Under the pieces are notes generated by a model that was given only the letters and a program-made list of their open reading frames with translations, made no database searches and was not told the DNA's origin. The position numbers and the translations under genes were made by a program. A DNA stretch of 64,000 nucleotides. Source: Lanius collurio (lineage: Eukaryota; Chordata; Aves; Passeriformes; Laniidae). Location: the NCBI GenBank assembly GCA_020086605.1, contig JACBWW010000018.1, positions 16,108,419-16,172,418 of the forward strand. The letters are read 5' to 3'. Positions 1 through 13,265 of this stretch are shown in pieces. Position 1 is the first letter of the stretch. Every line of letters begins with the position of its first letter.

Positions 1-3000
1 TACATGGTTGTTTCATGGCACACATCCCAGCGGAGCAGCACTGCTTGTGTTGGTGTAAAGGAGCTCCCCGATGGCATCTGATTTTCCAGTTAGTGATCAT
101 GCTCTGCCCCACTCCAACCTGCAAGGCCAGGGAAGTCTCTGAAAGTGACATCTTCTCCTGTTTGTCTTGTCTGGTAGACTGGAATTTCATGGGGAAAATC
201 CATGTACATGTCCCTTGACATCATAGGCTTGGACAGATGCTTTCTGGCAGCAGTTATTCACTTGAAACTTATGAAATTCTTTGTTTAGATTTCAAAACAA
301 AATAAAATTAATGCAATTACCAGGGGAAAAAAAAGAGAGAAGGTAACACATTGGAATTTTTCTTTTGATACCATGTCTTGTTTTTTGTTTCACTGTTGAC
401 ACTAAATTTTACCCAAGTACTCCCTTTACCTTTTGCCAAGTGTACCCTTCACTTGCCAAAAGGTAAGTGTTGGAGGTGGCCAGGCAAGGCTGGTGAATTA
501 TTCTGTCACTGTACATGGAGATAAACCAGTCCTCCTGGTTCTAGCATTGGTTCAATGAAGGGTAAATTGTCCAGGAGAAAAAGTCTGGAGGCTGACCTTT
601 AAAACTTCAAAAGATATGTAATCTTCCTGCCTAAGGCATGAGCTTGGTTTTCTGTCTTGCACCTCCAAAAGCTGTCAGGACATAAGCTGCAAAATAGCCT
701 TTGTCACTTGAGACTCTGAGGAGCAGAGAGTTGTTCTTTCCTTACAGAGGGGCCCCTATGGCCATTCCTAGGTGGGGAAAAGGGACTCTTGCAAAAGGCT
801 CTGCCTAGGTATTATGTAGCTGCTTTTCTTGACACAGACCTGCCTCCTCCTGCCACCCTGCTGCTGCTTAGTAATAGGTTTCCAGTCCATCAGAGCTGTA
901 GAAATAGTAACTGCCACATCCTTGGAGTGTCAGTGCAATGAGGGAGATGCAAATGGAAAAGGTAATCAAGGAAACCTGCCTTCTCCTTGAGCAGGCAGGT
1001 GGGATTTGAACATAACCTTAACCCTTCCAAGCAAATGTTTGAAGCTTTCTTTGGTGACTTACACAGTATCCCACAGTGACCAACAGTTCTCTTTAACTCC
1101 TCTGCAGGGTTCCAGAGCAGTCAGTGTGTGCTCCCACCCACAAGAGGCAGGAAGGACTGGGGTCTTAAATCCCAGTGAGTATGAGACCTCTCTTCTCTCC
1201 CTAGACTGAATCAAAGGGATTTGTCATCTTACTTGCTTCAGTGTTCTCTTGGGAAGGGGCTGTAAAACTTCCTTGTTGTCAGTGTTAGGTGTCTGGGTAT
1301 TTGGTGGTGGTCAGGTAGGTGAGAAAATCAGCTGCAGTTGTAATTGAGTCAGAGATGCTGTCTCCGTGTGTCATCCCAGAGATCCATTTACGTATCCATT
1401 TGTTTAACAATATGTTTGAAAGCCCTCAGCAGCATTTCAGCACCATTTCCCTGGCCTGTATGTGTCTGACTAATGCCCAAGGCAGTGAGCTATATCTGGA
1501 CTAGAATTGCTAACCTGTGGATGTGGGTTTCTTAGCAGCCCTGAATTAGATGAGTCTGTGATTAGCCCTTACAACCATGAGAGAGGACAGATGTGACATG
1601 AGAAAGAATGAATAATTGTCCCTCCACAAGAAGCACCTCTCAATTTCATCATGAGCCCAAGCTGCTGAATTGATTTTGTGTCAAGGAAGGCCCTCTCCTG
1701 AGCTGGGATCTGGCTAGAAAAATCACCAGACCCCTTAGCTATCCCTCTCCCAGCAGGATTTCTAGGCATACCTTTTACTTAACAAATAGAGAAAAGGAGT
1801 CCTTGTTTTGGCTTAGTCTCTGTGTTCTTGAATGTATGGGCATAGTGCAGACTGACTTCTCTGCCAGTAGCAGGTTTTGTTGGCTACCCTGGGGTGATAC
1901 AAGCAGGGAGTGCTGGGGCAGTGAGTGGGAGGATGTGCCACCTTCTTTTGCTTTGCCAGGAGGTGCTTTGGGTACAAACTAAGGGTGGAGAGTTGCTTGC
2001 AGGGACAGACAGTGGGGTAAGACCAAAGGTGATGAAGGGAATCCTGAGTACTTGGAGCTGGCTGTGATGAGGGATGCTTCCTGGGGATAAACCTGCCATT
2101 CCTGCTCGACATCTGCTGCTGGATCCACACTCTCTGCCTGAAGGGAGCGAAGGTTTCAGTTTGCCATAGGCTGGACCTCTACGGTCTGTGCAGCACTAAG
2201 TACCTTGGTTCCCCAGGGCATCAGCAGTGTGAGCTGGAGTAACTGGTTGGATTGTCAGCCAGCTGGGATTGCTCTCTCATAATGAGCTGAAGGCTGAAAG
2301 CTGAAGTGTTCAGATTAGAAATGAAGCACACATTTGAAAGGCAAGAGAGATTAACTGGGAAATTGTGCCAAGAGAAGAACAGAGAATTCTCTTTCAAGGA
2401 CAAATGCACTTCAGGAATGTGTTTTAGACCCTGCAAGTCTTTTTTAACAGAGTAGTAGCTACCTGAAGGTCTCTAGGCACAGGGCATCCGCTGGTGAAAT
2501 AATTTTCCCAGTCTTAAATTCCTGACACATTGCTCTGTGTTAATGTAAAAGAACAGCTTTGCACTGACCCCACTCCTCTCTCCATGTACTGTGCTGAGCT
2601 GGGCATTCCATGGACCCTACTGAAATTATGTCCTCACAAGTTTGGGGGTGAGAGTGGAACTATCTCTTCTTACCCTCTCCTGAGCAACTAAGGTCACAGT
2701 TCTACAATGCTGCTGTTGTGCATTGTTCTTGGTCCTGCTGCTTTTTCAGTGGTTTTTTTCCACAGTTCAGAGCAGCTAAATCAGTCTGGCAATGGACTCC
2801 ACTCCCTCCACACCTCCCTGCTTCTGCATCAAAAAAAGGAACTCCAAGTCACACACATGTTTTGTGTTCTCAGCTCCTCAATCAAGGTCACCCTGAGTGG
2901 ACTTCCTGTTACAGCTTAGCACTTTCACCTCTTTCAATTGGCCATGCATTAGTCACTCTGGAGCCTAATGGGTTTGTAACCTGACTTTGCCTGTCTCAGA

Positions 3001-6000
3001 CGTTCCCAGAGATGTAAGAGGATTTGGGCACAACTTCCTTTCAAGTTAATGGAAAGATCTTGCTTGGAAAGAACCTGCTTGGGGATCTGAGTGTACTTTG
3101 CATTAATGTTTCCATTAATTTTAATGGAGGATGGTTCGAAATTCCTCAGATCAGCTTTGAACATCTTAAATTTTGTGTCCTTCACCTGTCTCATCAGAAA
3201 TGCAGCACTCTTAAAAGAGCAGCCTCATTACTGGTCAAGATGTTCTGCAAGCTTTTTCTGCCTCTGGGAATGTCCTGTTCTCTGATGATCCCACTGGACT
3301 CCTTGCCAGCTCACCACACGTAGGGTAGGAGCTCCATGGTCAGCTCCCAACTCAGAGGCTGTTCCTTGCATGGTCTCTGGCAAGTCACGTAATCTGTTTC
3401 TGCTCCACCACCACCCATAGAGCAAAAAAGAGCAAGAATCCCTAGGGGCTTTTTTATTAGCATTTGTAAAGCACTTTGCCATCATCAAATAGAAGGGACT
3501 AGAGAAGAGTGAACTTTCAGCATTGCCACTCATCTCTCAGTTACTGCAAAGCTCTGCTGCTGTGGGCATGATTACCTGCATATGGCATTTGGCTGGTATA
3601 GGCAGCTGCAGAGCCCAGCCTGGGCTTTTGCTTTTGCTTTGCTGTTTCTGCAGGGCCACACTACTCTGGGCACTGGCCTGGTGCTGAGCAACACACAATC
3701 CCCCACTTCCCCTCCTCCTTTCCTTGCTCTCTGCCCTCCAGCTCCTCCGGTAACTTTGACACTTGAACACAGCAGTGATTAACTGTTCCTGACCATCTCT
3801 CACTGATCAGATCACTGCTCACTCCTGCCTTCTACAGCAGAGGTCTTGCCTGCCTCTGGGCTGCCCGTAGATGTTTCTTTCTGTCTCCACTGAGCTGAGC
3901 AGAGACCGACATCTCGACTGCTCATCGCACCATCCCCGTGGTGAAAACCAGCTCTGGCAGAGCTCTTGTACATTTTGCATCTCTGGCATAATCTCATTTT
4001 GCTGAGACAGTCCAGCTTAAACAGTCTGATGCATACCCTGCTCATCTCAACATAATCAGTTTAGTGATCTAAAGCTACCCATGCAGTTGTCCTGGCTTTC
4101 AAGAAAGACCACACTGGCTTAGCCCCTCTGGAAGTACTCCTGGGAAGGACTTTGTGGTAAAATAGGACCTAAAGTGAGATGAGGAAAATATGTCTTATCA
4201 TTAATGAGTTTTTTGTGCTTTATTTAAGCTCAGTGCTCATTTGTAATCTTGCTGACAGACAGGCACCACCTGATGACGTGTGGCTGGGCACAAGTGTCCA
4301 GGTAGCAGGGGAGCAGATGGGGTCCACCATGCACAAAGAAGTTTGGTGTGACTTGTTTGCAGCATAAAGCAGGAGAAGCTGGGAGCAGGCTGCCCATGCT
4401 CACATGCTCACTCCCAGCCAGGCCAGCCCCAGGTCAGTTCCAGCCTCCAACAATTAGTGAGACAGATTGGATCTAGACTGATCTGTCTACTTTCACAGAG
4501 TGAGCCAATTCCAGCAAGAAATTCTCCTTTCCCTGTGTTTCCATGTTAAAAGGAAGGAGACCTTGTCAGATTTCTGGATAAATGGGAAGTACATGGCAAG
4601 GTAGAAATAAATGCTGTGCTAATGTGTAGAGGAATCATTAGGACAGAAAGACATCATTGATGTGGCCGGGTCAGGGCTGATCCACATTGCTGTGTTGAAA
4701 ATCTGCTTCTGGTAAGGCTACTGCAAAAGGCAGGATTCAAAAGAGCTCTGCTATTTATTGCACATTTGCAGCATTTTGCAGAGAGTCAGAATCTGGCTCA
4801 GAGCAAGAGGTTTTGGCACCAGTAACAGACTGGATCAGTGCAGTGATTTTTGTTTGCTGCAGGGAATTCATAGGAATTGCCTCTTGGTGCTGTTCTTTGA
4901 CAGGTGCACTTGGGTCACTCAGATATTTACAGTCACTGAGAGAAAACTGAGGTTGTGGGAAAGCAGAGGAGAAGGGACACATTGCTTCAGTGACTGTACA
5001 GGAGCAGGATTATGGTGCTGAGCTGAGCTGGCATTTATGTGGGTCTCTTTGGGGATGAGGTTTTGGGAGGGCAAATGGGAAGTGCTGAGCAGGGGATCAG
5101 TCCCTGGTTGAAGCCAGTGGAGGAAGATCAAATCTCTGTTTAATGCTGTATGTCACACCAGCAATTCATGGCTCCATAGCCAAACTGTGATGACACTAAC
5201 AGGGACACTTAACTGGGCTGATGTTGGTCTGCCCTCTCTCTCAGCCATATCTTCTTGCTACAACAAGGACAGCAAAGAAACTGGAAAATTGGGCAGGGCA
5301 TTTTCAAGCAGCATGGTTAACCCTGAAAGATGCAGTGCTCTGATCACAGCATGGCTCCACAAGCTGTTCTGCCCACACAGCCAAGGCAGGACCTTTGCCA
5401 CAGAGGGATCTCTCTGTTGCACCCAGTGTGCTCAGCTTTTAAGGACACCATAAAAAGCAGAGAAGTATGACAGAGCACCACAGCCAAACCAGTTTGGCTT
5501 TGCATCACTGCAGAGAGCAGCAGGCAGGCTTGGCGAAAACAGCTTGCGAGCTGACTGACCAGAGAGCAGAGCGAGACAAGGGATGCTTGTCCTGAGATCC
5601 ATCATGGGTGTAGCCATTTCCAAGCTCCCAAAAGTGCAAAGGGATGCTCTCCTAGCTGGCAGAGCAGTGAGGCTTTGTGCATGTTTTCCAGGGCTTTTGC
5701 CTGCATGGTGCCAGTGCAAGAGCTGAGAGCTACTACTTGTCGTTGACAGCTCAGCTATTGTTGCAAAGTATGATTTAATAGCAAGACTTGATTACAACAT
5801 GCAAATGTAGCTGCTGGGGGACTATCTCAGAGGTTTGTGGAGATTAGCTGTTAAATTGGCCAGTGCAAAAACATTATTAAGCAGAGAACATAATTACTCA
5901 TCTTGTGCTTCTGTAGTGTATAGAAGAGACAGATTTGTTTAAAAGCCAGCAAGTACTATATGGAGAAAAGACTTGTGTAAATGCCACATCATGTACTGCT

Positions 6001-9000
6001 GTATGTTGCAGCATATTTTATTAGAGAAGCAACACTTAATAACAACATTTGAGAACTTGTGGAAGAAATCCATTATATTATTCTGCATCATAAAAGCAAA
6101 CCTAATGCCTAGTGTGAGAAGGCTGTGCAGATATTGAAACATCTCCTTTTGGTGGTGGTTGATTGCTTTTATGGAGATTGTATCATATGGATATAAACAA
6201 ATCCAGCACTTGATATGAAATCTGGGAGCCAGGTTTTAGACTCATGCATCTGTCTTCTATTTGTGCACATTCCCTCTGAAATGCATCAAGGTTCCCATTA
6301 ACACCTTAAACGTAGAAAGTAGAGTCGAAATGAGACTGTCAGCACATACAGAATGAACAGCTGGGCGTGTGCTTGCTGTAATGTAATTCCCTTCCAGTCC
6401 TAGAGTAGTGTATGCAGTTTCTAGAATAAAAAGCTCATCTGTGTGTGAGGATGCAGGGAGGAGGACTGAAGTGTGGGGAGCTGGTTAGTGCTGCAGACCT
6501 GATTTGGGAGCAGGCTGTGGTTCAGGGATTTTCCCTTGCCTTGTGGCTCTCAGTAGCCCAGGCTGGGCTCGCAGGGGGTGATGCGCTGGCAGCTAGAGGG
6601 CTGAAGTCAGATGTCAAAGTGCACTTGGCTAGTCAAAGCCCTGCACAGTTTCAGGAAAATCTTTTAACAGAGGAGGCAGGAGGACTGAATTAGGGCAACA
6701 GCTTGTTCCTAACAGAGTGTAGTTCTTGCAGTTACAAGTGCTGGCGTGGGAATGGGGTGATATTGTCAGGGCTGTCATTGCTGCTTTGCTGCAGTGGCTG
6801 CTGCTCACCCCTGATTCTCATCGCTGGACACTTCCTCTCCAGCATCCCAGATACTCTGCTGAGGCTTCATTTGTCTAAGAAGGAAGTATCCTCCCAAACC
6901 TAAGTGGGCAAGATAAAGATTTCAAGGAGTTTTGATGATAAACTCCTTCCCATTCTTTTGTTGCAGCTCAAGAGCATTTGTACACCAGTAATTGCTCCCC
7001 AGGCTGGTTCCTGTGTGACTCAGAGCTGAATGTGGAGCTGCTGTGTGAACCTCAGCATCCCTGCACAGTGTGTCCCAATCATTCTAAATTTGAATTCACA
7101 GTCAGTCCTCCTTCTTCCTTCTGGATGTGTCCATGCAGACACAAGCACACTGCCTTGCTCCTCACCTGCTCCAGACTGGTAAATTTGCCATAACTGGAGC
7201 CATCAGCTGTTCCAGGTGGTGCAGGCAGGGAAACAATGCTTGTGGCTGGGCTTGTTTTCCACTCAGAGCCATGAAGCAACTGAATCCCAAGACAGCTCAC
7301 CAGCATCTGCTGGGGTGACTGTGGATCCCTCGGAAGCAGGTCTGGCTGCATCAAGCAGCAGCAGCATCTCCCTCCTTCGATTACTCAGTGCCAGAAGTAC
7401 CTGTGAGTGGTTTGCAAACCATGAGTGTCAGAGGGGGCATCTCTGCAAAGATCTGTTATGAAGTGGGGAAGGGAGAATCACACATATTGTCATCAGTGAG
7501 CATGAAGGCGTGGTATCTACGGCTGGATGCTGGGAGTGGGTGGAAGCAGGGACTGGGTCTGGGTCTCAGCAGGGGAGACCAGCTGAGGGTGGATTAGCCC
7601 TGTTGGCAGAGGAGCAGGAAGGGGCATAGGGCAGCATGGGCTGAAATGCTGAGCTAGGGCATCAGTCTCTGCACAGACACATCTCAATTACAGCTATTTT
7701 TAAATAATGTTCATTGATAGTAATGAAGCCAAAAAGTGGGAGAAGCAATATTTCATAATAATTTTGCCCCAGTTGTGCAAGGGCTGTGTGTTTGAGCTGT
7801 CTGCATCTCCCTGAACACCACATGCACACTTTGAAGCTGCACATCCAGTGATCAGGACTGGTAAATGCAATAAACTTCACATGGTGGTAGAGTTAACAAC
7901 AGGAGTCTCTGGTAGCCGGGGAGGAGACAGAAGTGATGTTCTCCTCTGTTAATCTCTATTTTTCCTGTGTGTACAGCTTGGATATGCAAGAGATCCATCT
8001 GTTAAATGTCTGTTAACCTGTTCCCAGAGTCTGGAGTGCAAGAAGTTGTTTGTGTGATCCTCTTCTCTGACAGAACTGGTGCTGCCTACAGGAGATGCCC
8101 TTAGCTGCAAACTGAGGTACTCTAGGAAGAGTTGCAGTAGCTCTTGGTTCCATGAATTAGAGTTTTACTGCACTGAGCAGTGTAGCACAATTTAAGGCAG
8201 GACCTGCTCCTAACAGGTCCTAAGAGTTTGCCACTGCTGCTCTGAAACCCTGGGCTGGAACAAGGCTGTGATAATTAATGGGAGTTAAAGTGTTCATTCT
8301 GCCTGTGAGCTGGTTGGAAATGGAAAAGAAGAACCTGTCACAACTGTGACTGGCTCTAAACTACTGTCAGGCTTTCCTCCTTCCCTTCCCCTGCCCCAAG
8401 TGGAAAATTGTATTGGAAAGCAGCAGTTAGAGCACTTAAATCTTTCCACAGTTCATTTCAAGCTCCTTTTCTTCTTCCCAAGCCATACCCAGGCCAGTTT
8501 GGGGCGCGGACGGGAGTCTCTGGCTGAAACCTGCAGGATGTTAAATAACAATGGGAGAGTGAGTTTCAAAGAGGGTATAATGTGCCTGGAGTGCACGTAC
8601 CCTAAACTGTATTTCCCATGCTTTGACGTTCAGCCCATCCATGCATCGCTCCCAAACTGTTTCCTTTCCATATGAGATCTTTCTTGGTGTGATATGGAGC
8701 AAGCCCAGGCTGAAATGAGGTTGGTGCTTCTCTTGCTGTGGAGTATCATGCTCCCACAAGCACTCACAGAAGCTGCTGGTGTCTGTCATGTCCAGACAGC
8801 TGCAAGTGAGCACATGTAATGTGGGCAGTAACTGTTGTATCCCCTGTGATGGGTTACCAGATTAGTGTAATCCCTTTTCCACATACTTGGATTGTCAGTT
8901 TTAACTATTGTATGTCCCCTTTCTCTTAACAGCTCTTGGCACAATCACGCTGCTGCTGCAGGCAGTGGTTCTGAGTGGGTTTATCCCCTGCAGAAACTGG

Positions 9001-9244
9001 TCAGTGAAGGGCATCTGATGGAGCTTCACTGTCCTTCTCAGCTGTCCAGATTTAACAGGTTGATCAGTTGGAGGAAGCTCCCAAAGCTTTTACTTGGATG
9101 TTCTGGGGAAACCCTTGGTAGAGAGCTGAAGGCCCAGAACATAGATCAGACTCACTCCTTAGGAAAGTCTGCTGCCTCCCTGGGGCCAGGTTAAAAAAGT
9201 GAAAACTTCCTGCCCTGGTATGGCCCTCAGATATTATCCATTAC

Positions 9245-9640
9245 TGATTTTTCAGGTAGGCAGCAATGTTGTTGCAACAAGAAGTCCAAGAACATTCAAG
9301 AGATACTTCAAGGTTTTGGGATAACTGACTAAGGGATCATGAGAACGGGCAATGTCCTCCCTATTCTTCCAGTCACCAGAAATTATGAGGGAAGAAATAG
9401 GAAGAAGGAGCAGATCAATACCTGGCTCCAGGCCTGGGGTCACTGAAGAATTTGGGGTTTTTTTGATCCCAGGTTGCTTTGCACAGTACCAGGCTTGCTG
9501 GTGACACAGGGTACACCTGTCTCAAAGGGGAAGAAGGATTTTTGCCTAAGAGTTAGTAGGGCTCATTGAAAGAGCTTCAAACTAGATTTGGAGGAGGAAA
9601 GGGATAAAACCAGGTTTCATCTAAATGTACATTTCCCCTG
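9245..9640 (+). repeat. Decayed CR1 LINE fragment, 5' region type
   Basis: The stretch carries phrases I recognise from the 5' region of avian CR1 LINEs: ACACCTGTCTCAAAGGGG, then AGGGCTCATTGAAAGAGCTT, then AACTAGATTTGGAGGAGG and GGGATAAAACCAGG, in the expected order and in the + orientation. No intact reading frame remains. It lies in the DIS3L2 intron in the same sense as the host gene. Boundaries are approximate. The recognition comes from memory of repeat sequences and has not been aligned. Confidence 0.55.
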
Positions 9641-12039
9641 TTTATTCAAGGGTTAAGCAGTCTGAGAGATGCAACACCCAGAGCCAGGTATCTGTCAGGC
9701 TTGGATTGGAGGCTCACCAAAGCATGAGGATATATGGTTTTATTTCTGTTTTGTCGTTTGGAGATTACTACTCAATGTCTGTAGGACAAGAAAGCTCCAG
9801 GGCATCTTAGGATATACCCTGTGCTCCAAGAGAGGTTGTCATTTTGGCTTTGCAACATTCAAATGCAAAGTCAAGAACTGATGCCTGAAGTGCTCCTTTT
9901 CCAACGATTAAAAGACATTGCCAAGGCTTTGCAAGATGACAATGTTGCAAATCTTACCATGATCCAGTGCTGAGATTTGTTGGTTTCAGCAGCACAAATG
10001 TGCTGACAGATCTGTGTGTCTGCTTTCTGGTGATGGTAGATTTTTTCAGGAGGTTGATCTGTGCTGCTGAACTCTGGAGGAGTTGGAAGGTAACATTGCA
10101 AGAGTTCTTCATCACACCTGGGTCTTAATTCTAACCAAGCTTCCCTTCATCTATTAAAACCCTGACCCACAGGAGCAGTTTCAGGATATCATCACAGATT
10201 TAGCTTTGGTTTCTCTGCTCTTAGATGCAGCTGAGGGATCCATAAAAGTCTGTGGAGGATCTAGCTGGAGTAACCAGGTTATGGCTGTGGCAATCGGGGA
10301 TGGACATACTTGCTAAATTCTCCCAGCAGCATGTGAGGTTTTGCAGACCTTGGCATCATGAGAGCTTGTTCTCACTTCTGTACAATCTCAGTAGAGGAAC
10401 TGGGGTATGAAACAAAGTCCTTTCTTAATAATTCAGCTCTGGAGAGTCATCATATCCATCTCTGGACTTGAAGGATACGATTCTCCTTTGCTTACAGTGA
10501 TAGGTCCCATGCCACTCATCCTCACCTGTTCTGGTCTCATTGAAACTGCCTCATCTATCCTCATCTGCCATCTGGCTGGAAGTAGCTCCATCTGGAGACA
10601 AACAGCTCTCTGTCACCCACAGCCACACACCCTCCAAGGTGCTGTTCAGGACCGTCTCCCACACTGCTTGGCTTTCTCTGTGGGGTGTCCAACTCCAGTG
10701 GGATGTTTATCCGTTTTTCCTCAATCCTGTTGGGTAAATGGTGCTAATTTCAGCCTGCTGTGATGTGTTGGGTCACTGGAACATGACTATAAATCCAGAT
10801 CTGAACATTTTCTTGTACTGGACAGGGTGGTGAAATTGCATTGCTGCCTTTAACCTCAGGCTGTCCTTAGACCAAACCAGACTCTTCACAGCTCCTGCAT
10901 CAGTAAATCAAACAGCTTTTGAATCAATGCACATAAAAGTCAAGGGAGAGAAGTTACAGATGAAAAAGACCCATTGTACCTTGAGACTGTCCTGCTGCAG
11001 AGGGGGTAAGGCTCTCTTAGGAATTCAATGCAAAGCTCCAAGCCTGCCAGCTGAGGCCAGCCAGGGTGAGAGTCCTGCCTGGGGAAATATGCGGGCTGGG
11101 GGGAGACTGCCTAAATTTCCTGCAGCTTTTCCATTCTGCTCATCTCTGCATTTTATTCCCTTGGCTTTATTTTTTGGGCAAGAAAATTGATGTTGGTTGT
11201 ATATTCAACAAACCCAATACATTCATTCTCCTGATCATTGTTTTTTACTCAAGGCTATGTTTGACTTTTCCTTAGAAGCATATTTCTCTCACCTAATATT
11301 TAGTTTAAGATCGTAGGAGCTGGATATAAAACCTTCTGGGACATTTTAATCTGCCAAGAGGCTGCTTGAAAGCAGAAGTTATCCAGAGTATTTCAGTAGC
11401 ATATATAGAAAACATCACCCCCAAATTCTGTGTTGCTCCTTTCTCTTTCATCTCCCTGCCAACTTTTATTGGTTGTTTTAACCCCAATCTGCTGTTGGTG
11501 TCCCCCGTACCTCACTCCCCTCCCCCTCGGGTTTCCATGTCTTTGAAAGTCCTGGTAACCAGAAGGTTCATGTGTTGTGCTTTGCAATCATTTCAGACCA
11601 AGAATAATACAGCCAGAGCCAGCTGGATCCCTGGCTCTGTATTGATACAACTGTTCCCCTTAACCTGCCCACACTCAGTGCTACAACTGCAAATCTGAGG
11701 CTGAACCAGAGCAGTGCTGGGCAGTGCTGTGAGCCCTGATCCATGGCCCTGCCTGGAAAGCAGCACCCCCAGCAGAGCATCCCATGGCCAGAGAACAGCT
11801 GCCTTTGGGTGTTGTCTGCTGGGCACTTTGGGAACTTGCTAAGTTGCATGTGTTTATCTGACACAGATCTTCTCAGAGTGGTCCCAGTGGTCATTCTGAT
11901 TCCCTTGATCTGCAGCCAGTTTCTCCTGAGAAGTCCTCCTCTGGCAAGGCTCTTGCTGAAGGCTGGCCAGTCTGGGTGATTGCTGCTCCTGGAGGTCCCT
12001 TCCTATGAGCCCAAACAACACTTGTGAGCATGGTTAAGA

Positions 12040-12180
12040 GCATGGAACAGGCACCCAGAGAGGCTGTGAGAAAGCTGAATTTGGAGATTGCTAGAACTCA
12101 ACTTGGAAAAGGCTAGCCTGATCCAACTTTGAAGTTATCCTGCATTGCTTGGACCAGAGACTTGCAGCAGTAGAGGGCAT
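12040..12180 (+). repeat. Decayed CR1 LINE fragment, 3' region type
   Basis: The segment begins with GCACCCAGAGAGGCTGTG and continues with CCAACTTTGAAGTTATCC and TTGGACCAGAGACTTGCAG. These correspond in order to the conserved 3' part of avian CR1 elements (cell-membrane-like wording aside, the 'cccagagaggctgtgg ... gactagatgacc' region). The terminal octamer repeats are not evident, so the 3' tip is lost or diverged. Sense orientation within the DIS3L2 intron. Approximate limits. Confidence 0.55.
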
Positions 12181-13089
12181 TAGTTAGCAAGTCACTGCCT
12201 GACTTTGATTTGATGAACATCAGGGGTATATGTTGAGTTCTCATGCCACCTCTGCCATTGGCTGCCAGATTATATAGATTACTTTCCATGTTTTTGGTAT
12301 TTTAAACTTTTTTTTTGTTACCTTTTGTTGTTCGTCTGTTCATGAGTTTCTGCAGACTCCTTGTTTGTCACTGGATCACATCCTGGTTGGTAGATGTATG
12401 CTCTCCCAGTCATTGACCATCTCAGAGTATGCTCTAGTCTGGAATGTTCATCCAGTATTCTTTATTCCCCCCTTATCCATCAGGTTGTCTCCTGCTTTGG
12501 AAGTAATCAACTTCTTAATGTCAGGTAAACTGGGAAAAAACAAATCCAAAGGCTGGAGGGTGTAGCACACACGGGGTGTGAATGTCTCCTCAGCAGGAAT
12601 GTCTGGGAGGACATTAGCTGATGGGGAATGTGGAACAGGAAGGCTGTTTCTAGCAGTCTTTGACTCCCTGTGGCACTATCAGTTCTCTGGGTGATTAACT
12701 GTTTGTTTCTCCCTTAATGAAAACTTGTCTCAGATGAAACCACCATAATAGAAAGCTGATGTTCTGGAGCATTCCCAAGTGTAAGTTAATATTTACAAGC
12801 TATCAGGTTCAGGTTTTATCTCCAACCTTTGTTGGCACAGAGATAAAAATCCTTTTAAAAATCCCTTTTGATCTTTCTGGTTCATGACATGGCTTTAGTA
12901 AGGCACTTTCCATATGGAACAGGCAACTGTCTTAATGGAAATGTAAGGTTTTCTCATCTTTTCAGGGACTAGTAACAGATGAGGAGCCCACCATGTACCA
13001 GGGGCCATGGCTTACAATGGAGCATAAGTGATGGACAGCATCCCTGCAGGATAGTTGTGCTAGGAAGTGTCAGAGTATTATTTCTGCCT

Positions 13090-13265
13090 CAGTGGCTTAA
13101 GATCATGTTTACCTAATGGACTTACATTTGCATTTTGCAGGTGTTATGTTAATATTAATGTGTTGTCTGAATTGTTAATATTTCTTCACTTCAACATTAC
13201 ATTAATGAAGGCTGCAGGGGATGGAGAAAAGACCTGGCTAATTAATTAAATCGGCAAAAAGCATC
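13090..13265. promoter_or_regulatory. AT-rich island with homeodomain-like cores (candidate conserved noncoding element)
   Basis: A compact AT-rich block in the DIS3L2 intron contains several TTAAT/ATTAA cores, including ATTAATATTAATG, TTACATTAATGAAG and CTAATTAATTAAAT, all within about 120 bp. Such clustering is typical of developmental enhancers bound by homeodomain factors, but that is inference. No coding signal or repeat family was recognised here. Confidence 0.25.

Noticed and set aside
11900..12015. Extension of the CR1 3' fragment to the left, ending GAGGTCCCTTCC
   Set aside because: One phrase resembles the CR1 3' end, but the order relative to the better match at 12040-12180 is wrong and upstream similarity is weak.
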